Positions 16,356 through 24,931 of a stretch of 64,000 nt of DNA are shown here, one piece after another. The notes under the pieces are model-generated. The model searched no databases. It was not told the origin of the DNA and saw nothing but the letters and a program-made list of their open reading frames with translations. A program made the position numbers and the translations under genes. The stretch is taken from contig NZ_QKOE01000008.1 of assembly GCF_003226565.1 (NCBI RefSeq), forward strand, positions 62,001 to 126,000. The letters are read 5' to 3'. Each line of letters starts with the position of its first letter. Within the stretch, counting starts at the first letter, position 1. This stretch comes from Parazoarcus communis SWub3 = DSM 12120. Its GTDB lineage: Bacteria > Pseudomonadota > Gammaproteobacteria > Burkholderiales > Rhodocyclaceae.

Positions 16356-16970
16356 ATGCCTGGTACCCTCTTCATCGTCACCGCGCCCTCGGGTGCCGGC
16401 AAGACTACGCTGGTGCGTGGCCTGCTGGAGCGCGACCCGCAGGTCAAGCTGTCGATCTCGTTCACCACGCGCCCGCCGCGGCCGGGTGAGCTGGATGGGC
16501 GCGAGTACCATTTTGTTGATGTGCCGACTTTCCGTGCCTTGCGCGATCGCGGCGAGTTCCTCGAGTGGGCCGAGGTGCATGGAAACTATTACGCCACCTC
16601 CAGGGTCTGGCTGAAGGAGCAGATCGGTGCCGGCACCGATATCCTGCTGGAGATCGACTGGCAGGGCGCGCAGCAGGTGCGCAAGGTGTTTCCGGATGCG
16701 GTCGGGGTGTTCATCCTGCCGCCGTCACTCGAAGAGCTCGAAAGCCGGTTGCGTGGGCGGGGTACCGATAGTGACGATGTCATCAGCCGGCGACTGCTCG
16801 GCGCCCGCGGCGAGATGCGGCACGTAGCAGAGTTCGACTACGTTATAATTAACAACGAGTTGCATGTCGCGCTCGAAGATCTGGTCGGTGTGGTGCGCGC
16901 GTCGCGCCTGCGTTATGCCAACCAGCACCAGCGACATCCGCAGTATTTTGATTTTCTCGAACAGGATTGA
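16356..16970 (+). CDS. gmk: Guanylate kinase
   Basis: The 204-residue protein phosphorylates GMP to GDP with ATP in the cytoplasm. The P-loop APSGAGKTT is at residues 9-17. SISFTTRPPRPGELDGREYHF is the conserved GMP-binding stretch, EWAEVHGNYYAT follows, and ILLEIDWQGAQQV is the Walker B-like element. Length matches the family. Start ATG 16356 is chosen because it gives the standard N-terminus MPGTLFIV. It is followed after three bases by rpoZ and then spoT, the common proteobacterial arrangement that links guanine nucleotide supply with (p)ppGpp control. Confidence 0.97.
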   Translation: MPGTLFIVTAPSGAGKTTLVRGLLERDPQVKLSISFTTRPPRPGELDGREYHFVDVPTFRALRDRGEFLEWAEVHGNYYATSRVWLKEQIGAGTDILLEIDWQGAQQVRKVFPDAVGVFILPPSLEELESRLRGRGTDSDDVISRRLLGARGEMRHVAEFDYVIINNELHVALEDLVGVVRASRLRYANQHQRHPQYFDFLEQD

Positions 16971-16973
16971 GCC

Positions 16974-17189
16974 ATGGCCCGTATCACCGTTGAAGACTGC
17001 CTGAAACGCATCCCGAACCGCTTCCAGCTCACGCTGGTGGCCACTTATCGCGCCCGTCAGCTGACGGTTGGCGGCACGCCGCAGATCGAGCTGGATCCGC
17101 ACGACAAGGACAAGCCCACCGTGGTCGCACTGCGCGAAGTGGCTGCTGGCAAGGTCGGGCTGGAAATGCTCAACCGCGGTCAGGCCTGA
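16974..17189 (+). CDS. rpoZ: RNA polymerase omega subunit
   Basis: The 71-residue protein begins [20 protein letters not shown], the hallmark of omega, and contains the conserved ATYRARQL helix. It helps assemble the beta-prime subunit and is part of a ppGpp binding site in proteobacteria. It lies three bases after gmk and 26 before spoT, so it is surely co-transcribed with them. Length is typical for a short betaproteobacterial omega. Confidence 0.96.
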   Translation: MARITVEDCLKRIPNRFQLTLVATYRARQLTVGGTPQIELDPHDKDKPTVVALREVAAGKVGLEMLNRGQA

Positions 17190-17215
17190 CCAGGCAACCG
17201 GGGTGGGCACGCACC

Positions 17216-19417
17216 ATGGAACCAGACATTGCGACCGCCCCGCCCCAGCCGTTTCGCCCGCCCCCGTCGAGCGTGCTGTCGCTCGACTTTGAACAGCTCA
17301 AGACCAAGCTCTCGGGCTATCTTAAGCCTGAAGATGTCGGCCGTGTCGAAGCGGCTTACCATTTTTCAGCCGATGCACACGAAGGTCAGTTCCGCATCAG
17401 CGGCGACCCCTACATTTCGCATCCGGTGGCGGTGGCGTCCATCGTCGCCGACTGGCATCTCGACGCCCAGGCGCTGATCGCTGCGCTCCTCCATGATGTG
17501 ATGGAGGACACCCACATCTCCAAGGCGGAGATCGCCGAGCGATTCGGCAAGACTTCGGCCGAGCTGGTCGACGGCTTGTCCAAGCTCGACAAGATCGAGT
17601 TCCGCTCGCAGGAAGAGGCGCAGGCCGAGAATTTCCGCAAGATGCTGCTGGCGATGGCCAGCGACCTGCGGGTCATCCTGATCAAGCTGGCCGACCGCCT
17701 GCACAACATGCGTACGCTGGATTCGATGCGGCCAGCCAAACGCCGCCGCATTGCCAACGAAACGCTGGAAATCTATGCCCCCATCGCCAACCGGCTGGGG
17801 CTCAACAATATTTACCGTGAGTTGCAGGAGCTGTCCTTCGAGCACAAGTACCCGATGCGTTTCCGGGTCCTGTCCAAGGCGATCCGTGCGGCGCGCGGCA
17901 ACCGCCGCGAGGTGGTGGGCAAGGTGCTGGCCAGCATCGAGGAGCGCCTGCCGCAGTGGGGTATCAGCGCCGAGGTGCAGGGGCGCGAGAAGCATCTGTA
18001 CAGCATCTACCGCAAGATGCTGGAAAAGCACCTGTCGTTCTCGCAGGTGCTGGATATCTACGGTTTTCGTGTCATCGTCCACGATGTTCCGGCCTGCTAT
18101 CTGGCGCTGGGCGCCTTGCATTCGATGTACAAGCCGGTGCCGGGCAAGTTCAAGGACTACCTCGCGATTCCGCGCGCCAACGGCTACCAGAGCCTGCACA
18201 CCACGCTGATCGGCCCGTTTGGCACGCCGGTCGAGGTGCAGATCCGCACCCGCGAGATGCACCATATCGCCGAGTCCGGTGTGGCCTCGCACTGGTTGTA
18301 CAAGGAAGACGAGAAGACGCTGACCGAGCTGCAGCAGAAGACGCATTCCTGGCTGCAGTCGCTGCTCGAGCTACAATCGGCTTCGGGCGAAGCTACCGAG
18401 TTCCTCGAGCACGTCAAGATCGACCTGTTCCCGGGCGAGGTCTATGTGTTCTCGCCCAAGGGCAAGATCTTCAACCTGCCGCGCGGCTCGACCCCGGTGG
18501 ATTTCGCCTATGCGGTGCACACCGATGTCGGCAACCGTTGTGTGGCCTGTCGCATCAATGGCGACCTGATGCCGCTGCGCTCGGAGCTGCGCAATGGCGA
18601 TCAGGTCGAGATCATCACCGCGGCGCACGCCAACCCCAATCCGGCCTGGCTGTCCTATGTGCGAACCGGCAAGGCGCGCGCGCAGATCCGCCATTTCATG
18701 AAGAACGCCCAGCAGGAGGAATCCGTCGCGCTGGGCGAGCGCCTGCTCAACCAGGCGCTGCGACCGCACGGGTTGACGCTGGGGCAGATCTCCAACTTTG
18801 CCTGGGAGCGTTTCCTGCGTGATCGCGGGGTGCGCCACAAGAAGGACATCTTTGCCGATATCGGTCTGGGCAAGCGCCTGCCGGTCATCGTTGCGCGCCG
18901 CCTGTCGCAGGCTCAGGACCAGGAATCCGGCCGGCCCAACGTCATCAAGCCCAAGCCCGCCGGCGCGATCCAGATCCGTGGCAGCGAGGGCATTGCGGTA
19001 CAGCTGGCGCGCTGCTGCCAGCCGATTCCGGGCGACCCCATCATCGGGACCATCCGCAAGGGGCAAGGGCTGGAAGTGCACCTGCACGATTGCCCGGTGG
19101 TGGCCAAGTTGCGTGGCGACCGTGGGCGCTGGGTGGATGTCGAATGGGAACCGGGCGAGGAGCGCCTGTTCGACGTCACCATCCGGGTGCTGACCAAGAA
19201 CGCACGGGGTGTGCTGGCGCGTGTGGCCAGTGCGATCGCCGAGGAAGACTGCAACATCCAGAGCGTGCACATGGACAGCGAGCAGGGGGCCTATACCGCA
19301 CTCAACCTGACCCTGCAGGTGCACGATCGCATGCATCTCGCCAAGGTCATGCGCGGTGTGCGTCGCGTGCCCGAAGTGGTCCGCATCGGCCGGGTCAAGG
19401 CGGACGGTCGCGCCTGA
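17216..19417 (+). CDS. spoT: Bifunctional (p)ppGpp synthetase/hydrolase SpoT (RelA/SpoT homologue)
   Basis: The 733-residue RSH protein has all expected domains. The HD hydrolase domain is at about 45-200, with HDVMEDT near residue 93 and LADRLHNMRTL later. The synthetase domain is at about 240-350 (REKHLYSIYRKM, YGFRVIVHD near 282, EVQIRT near 340). The TGS domain is at about 400-460 (VFSPKGKIFNLPRGSTPVDF). The C-terminal ACT domain is at about 655-733 (NIQSVHMDSEQGAYTALNL). The intact hydrolase motifs mark it as the SpoT type rather than the synthetase-only RelA type. Its position after gmk-rpoZ is the classical spoT context. Confidence 0.95.
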   Translation: MEPDIATAPPQPFRPPPSSVLSLDFEQLKTKLSGYLKPEDVGRVEAAYHFSADAHEGQFRISGDPYISHPVAVASIVADWHLDAQALIAALLHDVMEDTHISKAEIAERFGKTSAELVDGLSKLDKIEFRSQEEAQAENFRKMLLAMASDLRVILIKLADRLHNMRTLDSMRPAKRRRIANETLEIYAPIANRLGLNNIYRELQELSFEHKYPMRFRVLSKAIRAARGNRREVVGKVLASIEERLPQWGISAEVQGREKHLYSIYRKMLEKHLSFSQVLDIYGFRVIVHDVPACYLALGALHSMYKPVPGKFKDYLAIPRANGYQSLHTTLIGPFGTPVEVQIRTREMHHIAESGVASHWLYKEDEKTLTELQQKTHSWLQSLLELQSASGEATEFLEHVKIDLFPGEVYVFSPKGKIFNLPRGSTPVDFAYAVHTDVGNRCVACRINGDLMPLRSELRNGDQVEIITAAHANPNPAWLSYVRTGKARAQIRHFMKNAQQEESVALGERLLNQALRPHGLTLGQISNFAWERFLRDRGVRHKKDIFADIGLGKRLPVIVARRLSQAQDQESGRPNVIKPKPAGAIQIRGSEGIAVQLARCCQPIPGDPIIGTIRKGQGLEVHLHDCPVVAKLRGDRGRWVDVEWEPGEERLFDVTIRVLTKNARGVLARVASAIAEEDCNIQSVHMDSEQGAYTALNLTLQVHDRMHLAKVMRGVRRVPEVVRIGRVKADGRA

Positions 19418-19532
19418 GCTGCGCTGGCGGGGCTTTCCCGACGGATGCGGATTCCGCGCGGAGAAGTCCGGTCATGATGGATGCCGGACCACGCGTCTTT
19501 GCGCCCCCGCCGCCACAGGCGTGTCGACCTGA

Positions 19533-19538
19533 TAGAAT
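19533..19538 (+). promoter_or_regulatory. Putative -10 element before the DUF3460 gene
   Basis: TAGAAT lies 25 bases before the ATG and is followed by CCCGCC, the same downstream context as a TATAGT element at 51580. No clear -35 is visible. The 145-base gap after spoT also holds a 6-bp hairpin GTCCGG/CCGGAC (19466-19489) that could end spoT transcription, but it has no T run. Confidence 0.3.
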
Positions 19539-19562
19539 CCCGCCCGTACAAAAGGGGAGTGG

Positions 19563-19757
19563 ATGATCATGGCGATTTACGAATCCGAGCACACCAAGTT
19601 CATGCGCGAGTGGATGGAAAAGCATCCCGAGCAGATCGAAGAACAGAAGAAGGGTCGTGCCCTGTGGTGGGACAAGCCGCAGGACCTCGACAGCCAGGCC
19701 CGCGCACAAGCGTCGAAGGTGCCGGTCAAGCCCTACTACTACGATATCAACCACTGA
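19563..19757 (+). CDS. DUF3460 family small protein
   Basis: The 64-residue protein starts at ATG 19563 (or ATG 19569) after GGGGAG. The sequence IYESEHTKFMREWMEKHP followed by QKKGRALWWDK matches my memory of the DUF3460 family, short hydrophilic cytoplasmic proteins found mainly in betaproteobacteria. No function is established and no catalytic motif is visible. It lies just before a UbiE-like methyltransferase gene with an 11-base gap, so the two probably form an operon. Confidence 0.85.
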   Translation: MIMAIYESEHTKFMREWMEKHPEQIEEQKKGRALWWDKPQDLDSQARAQASKVPVKPYYYDINH

Positions 19758-19768
19758 TCTTCGTGTAG

Positions 19769-20536
19769 ATGACCAAGCCCGCACAAAGCGCCAGCCCGCT
19801 ACAGACCGATCCGCAACTGCGTCGTTACTTCGCGAACGAGGAAGAACGTCGTGTCACGACCCGCCGCCTGTTCGACAGTGCGGCCTCCGGCTACGATCGC
19901 GCCGAGAACATCACCGCCCTGGGTACCGGGCCGTGGTACCGGCGCCGGGCGCTGCAGCGTTGCGGTCTGAGCGCGGGCATGCGGGTGCTGGATGTCGCAG
20001 CAGGTACGGGTCTGGTGGCGCGCGAAGCGCAGCGCATCATTGGCCATAAGGGCACACTGACGGCGCTGGACCCCTCGCCGGGCATGCTCGAGCAGTTGCG
20101 CAAGAAGCTCAAGGTCGAGACGCTCGAGGCCTACGCCGAGTCGATTCCGCTGCCAGCCAACCATGTCGATTTTGTTTCCATGGGTTATGCCTTGCGCCAT
20201 GTGGGCTCTCTGGAGCAGGCTTTCTCCGAGTACCTGAGGGTGCTGAGGCCGGGCGGGCGGACCTGCATCATGGAGATCACCCGGCCGCGTAGCGGCTTTG
20301 GCCGTTTGCTGATGCGCGGCTACATCCGTGGTGTGGTGCCGGTGCTGTCGCGCGTGATGCGCTGCAATCCGGATGTGTCGATGCTGTGGGAATACTACTG
20401 GGATACCATCCAGGCTGCGGTCGAGCCCGAGCGGGTGCTGGAGGCCATGCGCAAGGCGGGCTTCGAGGACGTGCGTTGCATGGTTACGCTCGGGGTGTTC
20501 CGCGAATATGTCGGGCGCAAGCCTGCTTCGGTGTGA
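19769..20536 (+). CDS. UbiE/COQ5-like class I methyltransferase
   Basis: The 255-residue protein opens with FANEEERRVTTRRLFDSAAS, then YDRAENITALGTGPWYRRRA. The methyltransferase motif I is MRVLDVAAGTGLVAREA (about residue 72), followed by LTALDPSPGMLEQLR, VDFVSMGYALRHV and VLRPGGRTCIMEITRP. This pattern resembles UbiE, which methylates the quinone ring in ubiquinone and menaquinone synthesis. The TGLV motif and longer N-terminus differ from canonical UbiE, so a lipid or quinone substrate other than demethylmenaquinone is possible. It ends 69 bases before the exonuclease gene. Confidence 0.82.
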   Translation: MTKPAQSASPLQTDPQLRRYFANEEERRVTTRRLFDSAASGYDRAENITALGTGPWYRRRALQRCGLSAGMRVLDVAAGTGLVAREAQRIIGHKGTLTALDPSPGMLEQLRKKLKVETLEAYAESIPLPANHVDFVSMGYALRHVGSLEQAFSEYLRVLRPGGRTCIMEITRPRSGFGRLLMRGYIRGVVPVLSRVMRCNPDVSMLWEYYWDTIQAAVEPERVLEAMRKAGFEDVRCMVTLGVFREYVGRKPASV

Positions 20537-20605
20537 TGACGGCGGTGCGCGTGCTGCAGCCGTGCGACCTGATGCCCGTTCATCCCTGATCCGTCGTCCT
20601 GCCGC

Positions 20606-22033
20606 ATGAGCTTTCCCCCCCGACTTGCCGTCGTCGATCTCGAAACCACCGGTGCGCATCTTCAGCGCGACGGGATCACCGAGATCGCCATCATCCGGAT
20701 CGAGCACGGCGAGGTGGTGGAGCGCTGGGAAACCCTGGTCAATCCGGGACGGCCGATTCCGCCCAATCTGCAGCAGTTCATCGGGATTACCGACGAGATG
20801 GTGGCGGGGGCGCCAAGCTTTGCCGAGGTGGCGGACAAGGTTCAGGCGCTGCTCGCCGATACCGTGTTTGTCGCCCATAACGCGCGCTTTGACTATGGTT
20901 TCCTGAAGAATGCGCTGGGCGCGCTCGACCGCCGGCTGGATCTGCCGGTGATGTGCACGATCAAGCTGTCGCGCGCGCTGTTTCCGCAGCACCATCGGCA
21001 TGGTCTGGATGCCTTGATCGAGCGTCATGGTCTGGTCTGCGAGGCACGTCATCGGGCAATGGGCGATACCGATGCGCTGCTGCAATTCATCCGTCTGGTC
21101 GAGGGTGATGTCGAGCCCGATGTGTTGCGTCAGGCAGTGGAGCGCGCGATGAAGGCGCCGGCCAGGCCCCCCGGTTTGCCGGAGGGCGCCATCGAAGGCA
21201 TGCCCGACACCCCTGGCCTGTATCTGTTCTTTGCCTCGGAGCAGCCTCCCGAGGGCGGTCGGCCGGATGTGCCGATCCACATCGGCCGTGCTGCCAGCCT
21301 GCGTACCCGGGTCATCGAGCATCTGTCTGCCGCTGGGCGCAATGGCAAGGATGGCGAACTGGCGCGTCAGGTGCGTCGGGTCGACTGGATCGAGACCGCA
21401 GGTGAGCTGTCATCCCTGTTGCTGGAGATCGACATGCTGCGCGACCGCCAGCCCTTGTCGCAGCGCTTGCAGCGTCCGGGCGATGAGGCCTTCGCGCTGC
21501 GGGTCGATCCGGCTCGTCGTCGTCCGCCGGTGCTGGAGCGGGTGCGTATCGGTGCGACCGATCCGGGCGAATGGGTCGGGTTGTATGGTGCCTTCGGCAG
21601 CCGCAAGGAGGCCGACAACCTCCTGCGCGAACTGGCCATGGCCTATCAGCTGTGTCCGCAGCGGCTCGGCATCGAGCCCGTTGGCAAGGGGGCCTGTGCG
21701 GCGCATCGACAGAAGCAGTGTGCAGGCGTGTGTGCCGGCAAGGAAAAGCCCGAGGCTCACGATACCCGCTTGCTGGGGGCGCTGGAGTCGGTTCGTCTCA
21801 AGCCATGGCCCTGGCCTGGCGCGGTGAGGGTGGTCGAGCACCAAGCGGCAAGCGGTCTGCTGGCTTGCCATGTGTTTGATCAGGGGTGTTACCTGGGGAC
21901 GACCGACATGCCCGACGAGGCCTCGGCGCTGTGCGCCGGACCGCGACGCTTCGATCTGGATCGCTATCGGATGCTGATGCGCTGGCTGGCGGTGCCTGCC
22001 AACCGGGAACGGGTCGAGCTGATTCCGTCTTGA
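20606..22033 (+). CDS. DnaQ-type exonuclease fused to GIY-YIG/UvrC-like endonuclease (ExoCho-like)
   Basis: The 475-residue protein has two nuclease parts. Residues 1-175 are a DEDDh 3'-5' exonuclease of the DNA polymerase III epsilon type (VVDLETTG as Exo I, VAHNARFDYGFL as Exo II, HRAMGDTDALLQF as Exo III with the catalytic His and Asp). Residues about 192-275 are a GIY-YIG nuclease domain (TPGLYLFF, then HIGRAASLRTRVIEHL). The GIY and YIG triplets read GLY and HIG, a variation to note. The later region has a Cys-rich stretch (CAAHRQKQCAGVC) like the one after the UvrC nuclease domain. Known relatives are Cho-like repair nucleases; it probably acts in DNA repair. Confidence 0.85.
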   Translation: MSFPPRLAVVDLETTGAHLQRDGITEIAIIRIEHGEVVERWETLVNPGRPIPPNLQQFIGITDEMVAGAPSFAEVADKVQALLADTVFVAHNARFDYGFLKNALGALDRRLDLPVMCTIKLSRALFPQHHRHGLDALIERHGLVCEARHRAMGDTDALLQFIRLVEGDVEPDVLRQAVERAMKAPARPPGLPEGAIEGMPDTPGLYLFFASEQPPEGGRPDVPIHIGRAASLRTRVIEHLSAAGRNGKDGELARQVRRVDWIETAGELSSLLLEIDMLRDRQPLSQRLQRPGDEAFALRVDPARRRPPVLERVRIGATDPGEWVGLYGAFGSRKEADNLLRELAMAYQLCPQRLGIEPVGKGACAAHRQKQCAGVCAGKEKPEAHDTRLLGALESVRLKPWPWPGAVRVVEHQAASGLLACHVFDQGCYLGTTDMPDEASALCAGPRRFDLDRYRMLMRWLAVPANRERVELIPS

Positions 22034-22066
22034 GTCGGGGGGCGTGTGAAATTGTGAAGGCCGGGC

Positions 22067-22759
22067 TCAGCCCGCCGCACAGTTGCGCAGCATCGACAGC
22101 TTGTTCAGCACCAGGCCGCGACGACCGTGAGGGCGGATCATGCCGTCGCGGGTGAAGCGCGACAGCACGCGTGACAGGGTTTCCGGGGTCAGGTTGAGTT
22201 GGGCGGCGATGTTCTGCTTGTCGGTGTCGAGCTGAACTTCACAGCGTTCAGCGTTGGCGGGCGCAAGCCGGCTGAGGTAGTGGGCGACACGCTGGGTGCT
22301 GTTGCCTTGCAGACAGATCTGCAGGTTTTCGATCAGGTCGTAGATGGCCGACGACAGGCGCAGGGTCATCGCATTGGCGAAACCGGCCGAGGCTTCCATG
22401 GCGGTGCGCATGGCGGTGTTGCGAATTGCCAGGATGTGACTGTCCCGCGTGGTTTGCGCGGTAAACAATTGCGGCCGTCCGAGTAGCGCCGCCTCTTCAC
22501 CAAAGATTGCTCCAGCGCTCGCGACCTGAAGGATCTTTTCGGTGCCGCTTGACGAAATCAGCGCACATTTGACCTCGCCATCCAGCACCACCCACACCTG
22601 ATCGGCCGCGTCGCTGGCATGGGCGACGATTTCGCCCTTTGCGAAGTGCAGGCACTGGGCGCCTTTGAGCAGCCCCTGCAGTTCGGTGAGGTCGAGCAGG
22701 TCGAATGGCGCGGTGACGGCCAGGGTGTCGAGCGTCGGTGAGGTGGTTTCGATGTTCAT
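22067..22759 (-). CDS. Crp/Fnr family transcriptional regulator lacking an N-terminal iron-sulfur motif
   Basis: The 230-residue protein follows AAGGAG. Residues about 15-135 form the cyclic-nucleotide-binding-like effector domain (FAKGEIVAHASDAADQVWVVLDG, GTEKILQVASAGAIFGEEAALL), then the dimer helix, then a winged helix-turn-helix (NIAAQLNLTPETLSRVLSRF). The recognition helix has E-x2-S-R, as in FNR, which predicts binding to TTGAT-N4-ATCAA-type sites. The N-terminal Cys cluster of FNR is absent (only isolated Cys near 36 and 64), so it is not an oxygen-sensing iron-sulfur FNR. A Dnr-like nitric oxide sensor is one option. It diverges from narX and may act on the FNR box before napF. Confidence 0.87.
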   Translation of the reverse strand: MNIETTSPTLDTLAVTAPFDLLDLTELQGLLKGAQCLHFAKGEIVAHASDAADQVWVVLDGEVKCALISSSGTEKILQVASAGAIFGEEAALLGRPQLFTAQTTRDSHILAIRNTAMRTAMEASAGFANAMTLRLSSAIYDLIENLQICLQGNSTQRVAHYLSRLAPANAERCEVQLDTDKQNIAAQLNLTPETLSRVLSRFTRDGMIRPHGRRGLVLNKLSMLRNCAAG

Positions 22760-22869
22760 GTGCGGCTCCTTGCGGCAGCGTGCAATGCGACTGCCAGTTC
22801 ATGGAATGCAGTGTAGAACGCGAGCTTGTTCCCCGATATTGGTGCAAAACGGGACGCAATGCATCGGAA

Positions 22870-22885
22870 TACCTCCAAAGAGGTA
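22870..22885. promoter_or_regulatory. 7-2-7 NarL/NarP-type binding site between the regulator gene and narX
   Basis: TACCTCC-AA-AGAGGTA is a pair of inverted heptamers separated by two bases. The second heptamer, read on the other strand, is TACCTCT and fits the NarL consensus TACYNMT fully; the first differs at its last base. The 7-2-7 geometry is the one used by NarL and NarP dimers. It lies just upstream of a plausible narX promoter and about 110 bases from the regulator start, so nitrate-dependent control of either gene is possible. Confidence 0.6.
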
Positions 22886-22889
22886 TGGG

Positions 22890-22917
22890 CTGAAACACCT
22901 AAATCCCTGTTTACTAT
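22890..22917 (+). promoter_or_regulatory. Putative sigma-70 promoter of narXL
   Basis: CTGAAA (22890-22895) and TACTAT (22912-22917) with a 16-base spacer are a reasonable sigma-70 pair. The transcription start would be near 22924, giving a leader of about 90 bases and placing the NarL-type site at about -46. The same 255-base gap also holds the regulator promoter on the other strand, which I cannot locate with confidence. Confidence 0.45.
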
Positions 22918-23014
22918 AGACCTGAGATTCGCCGATGATGCCGCCAGGGCGTGGTGCTGCACATTGGGGGTATCCCCTCGTTTTTCGATCATCGGTTTTT
23001 GCGGGAGTCACAAC

Positions 23015-24931
23015 ATGATCAGGCGCATGCTGGGCGTCTTGGCGCGCCGGTCCATCCTGTTGCTGGTGGGGTTGGCGATGACGCTGCTGGTTTTGATCAG
23101 CCTCGGCGGGATGAGTAGTTCGGTATTTGTCGCCGAGACGGTGCAGGGGAGCGCGAGTGCGATCAACGTCGCTGGCAGCTTGCGCCGGCTGACACATCGT
23201 ATTGCCAGCCTGGTGGTGGCCGACGCCGGGGACGGGCAGGGTGCCAGTCCGCGTGTTGCGGAGGCGATCCGCAGCTTTGAGGAACAGCTGGTCCATCCGG
23301 CCTTGATCCGGGTGCTCGAGCGGGCGCCAGATGGCTTGTTCGCTGCGACCTATCGGGGCGTTGAGGCCAGCTGGCAGTTGAGCCTGCGGCCTCGTTTTGA
23401 CAGTATCCTGGCGCATGGCCCACCGCCTACCGCAGACAATATCCAGGCGATGCTGGTCGACGTCGATGCCTACGTCGACCAGCTCAATACCCTGGTTGCG
23501 GTGCTCGAACACGATACCGAGACCCGCATTCAGGACCTGGGCCGGATCCTGGCGGTGGCCATCGGGCTGACCCTGATGGTGATGGCTGCGGTGCTGGTGC
23601 TGTTGCATCGCATGTTGCATCAGCCGCTCAATGATCTGCTGGGCAAGGCCAACCGGATTGCGGGTGGCGATTTCTCCGCGCGGGCCGAATACACCGGGCG
23701 CAACGAGCTGGGCCGGGTCGGGACCGCTTTCAACCTGATGGCGGGTGAGTTGTCCAAGCTGTATCGCGATCTCGAGGCGCGTGTCGATGCCAAGACGGCG
23801 GAGTTGCAGCGCAGTAACCGTTCGCTTGAGCTGCTTTACCATGCGATTGCCCGGCTGTACCACTCTCCCGCCGCACCGGAGGCTTATACCGCAACCCTGC
23901 GCGACATCGAGCAGTTGATCGGCTTGCGCGGCAGCCAGGCGTGCATCGAGCCCCGGCATGATGGGCCGGCGGCGGTCATGGCGTCGACGTTTGGCCCCTG
24001 CGCGGAGCGGGCTGCGGATGCGACGGGGGCCGAACTCGCCTGTGCCCGCTGTCGTGGAGATGCGCGGCCGTGGAGCTACGAGTCCGAAGGCGATCACGAC
24101 CTGCTGCGCGTCCCCCTGCGCGACAGTGAGCGTCGCTACGGCATGCTGCGTCTGGCGTTGGCGCCGGGACAGCGTCTGGAGGGCTGGCAGCGCCAGCTGG
24201 TCGAGGCTTTGTCCCAGCACATCGGGATGGCATTGGGGGCCGCCCGCCGCAGCGAGCAGGAGCGTCTGCTGGCATTGCAGGAAGAGCGGTCGGTGATTGC
24301 CCGCGAACTCCATGATTCGCTGGCCCAGGCCTTGTCCTACATGAAGATTCAGGTCGCCTTGCTACAACCGATGGTTGGTGATCCGGCGCGGGCGACCGAG
24401 GCCGGGGCGACCTTGGCCGATCTGCGCGAAGGGATCAACGCTGCCTATCGTCAGCTGCGGGAACTGCTCGTGTCGTTCCGCCTGAAGATGACTGGCGATT
24501 TTCCCGAACTGTTGCATGCCGCCGTCGAGGAATATGCAGCCAAGGGCAAGCTCGAGCTGGTGCTTGAAACCCGCCTGGCGGATTGTCCGCTGGGCCCGAA
24601 TCAGGAGGTTCATGTGCTGCACATCATTCGCGAGGCGCTGTCGAACATGGTGCGCCATGCGCAGGCCCGGCATGCCTGGGTGCGGTTGAACTGCGATCCG
24701 GGCGGACGACTGACGGTCGACGTCGAGGATGATGGTGTCGGACTGGGCGAAGCGGCAGTGGACACGCGTCACCATCACGGGCTGGCAATCATGCGGGAAC
24801 GGGCGCGCAGCCTGGGCGGCTCGATCGAACTGGGGTCACGCCCGGGTGGCGGAACCCGTTTGCGCCTGCGCTTTGCTGCAGGGGCGAATACGGTGCATGC
24901 CGAACCTGTGATGTTTGGAGGTGTGGCATGA
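23015..24931 (+). CDS. narX: Nitrate/nitrite sensor histidine kinase NarX
   Basis: Start ATG 23015 with GGGAG just upstream gives 638 residues. TM1 is at about 9-35. The periplasmic domain holds the nitrate-binding P-box (ASAINVAGSLRRLTHRI, about 47-63), with the Arg expected to contact nitrate. TM2 is at about 178-200, followed by a HAMP linker. A GAF-like central region contains the Cys cluster typical of NarX/NarQ (Cys near 309 and GPC...LACARC near 328-345). The HisKA_3 dimer domain has ARELHDSLAQAL (His about 433), and the ATPase domain ends with DVEDDGVGLG. It senses nitrate and phosphorylates the NarL encoded four bases into its end. Confidence 0.93.
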   Translation: MIRRMLGVLARRSILLLVGLAMTLLVLISLGGMSSSVFVAETVQGSASAINVAGSLRRLTHRIASLVVADAGDGQGASPRVAEAIRSFEEQLVHPALIRVLERAPDGLFAATYRGVEASWQLSLRPRFDSILAHGPPPTADNIQAMLVDVDAYVDQLNTLVAVLEHDTETRIQDLGRILAVAIGLTLMVMAAVLVLLHRMLHQPLNDLLGKANRIAGGDFSARAEYTGRNELGRVGTAFNLMAGELSKLYRDLEARVDAKTAELQRSNRSLELLYHAIARLYHSPAAPEAYTATLRDIEQLIGLRGSQACIEPRHDGPAAVMASTFGPCAERAADATGAELACARCRGDARPWSYESEGDHDLLRVPLRDSERRYGMLRLALAPGQRLEGWQRQLVEALSQHIGMALGAARRSEQERLLALQEERSVIARELHDSLAQALSYMKIQVALLQPMVGDPARATEAGATLADLREGINAAYRQLRELLVSFRLKMTGDFPELLHAAVEEYAAKGKLELVLETRLADCPLGPNQEVHVLHIIREALSNMVRHAQARHAWVRLNCDPGGRLTVDVEDDGVGLGEAAVDTRHHHGLAIMRERARSLGGSIELGSRPGGGTRLRLRFAAGANTVHAEPVMFGGVA

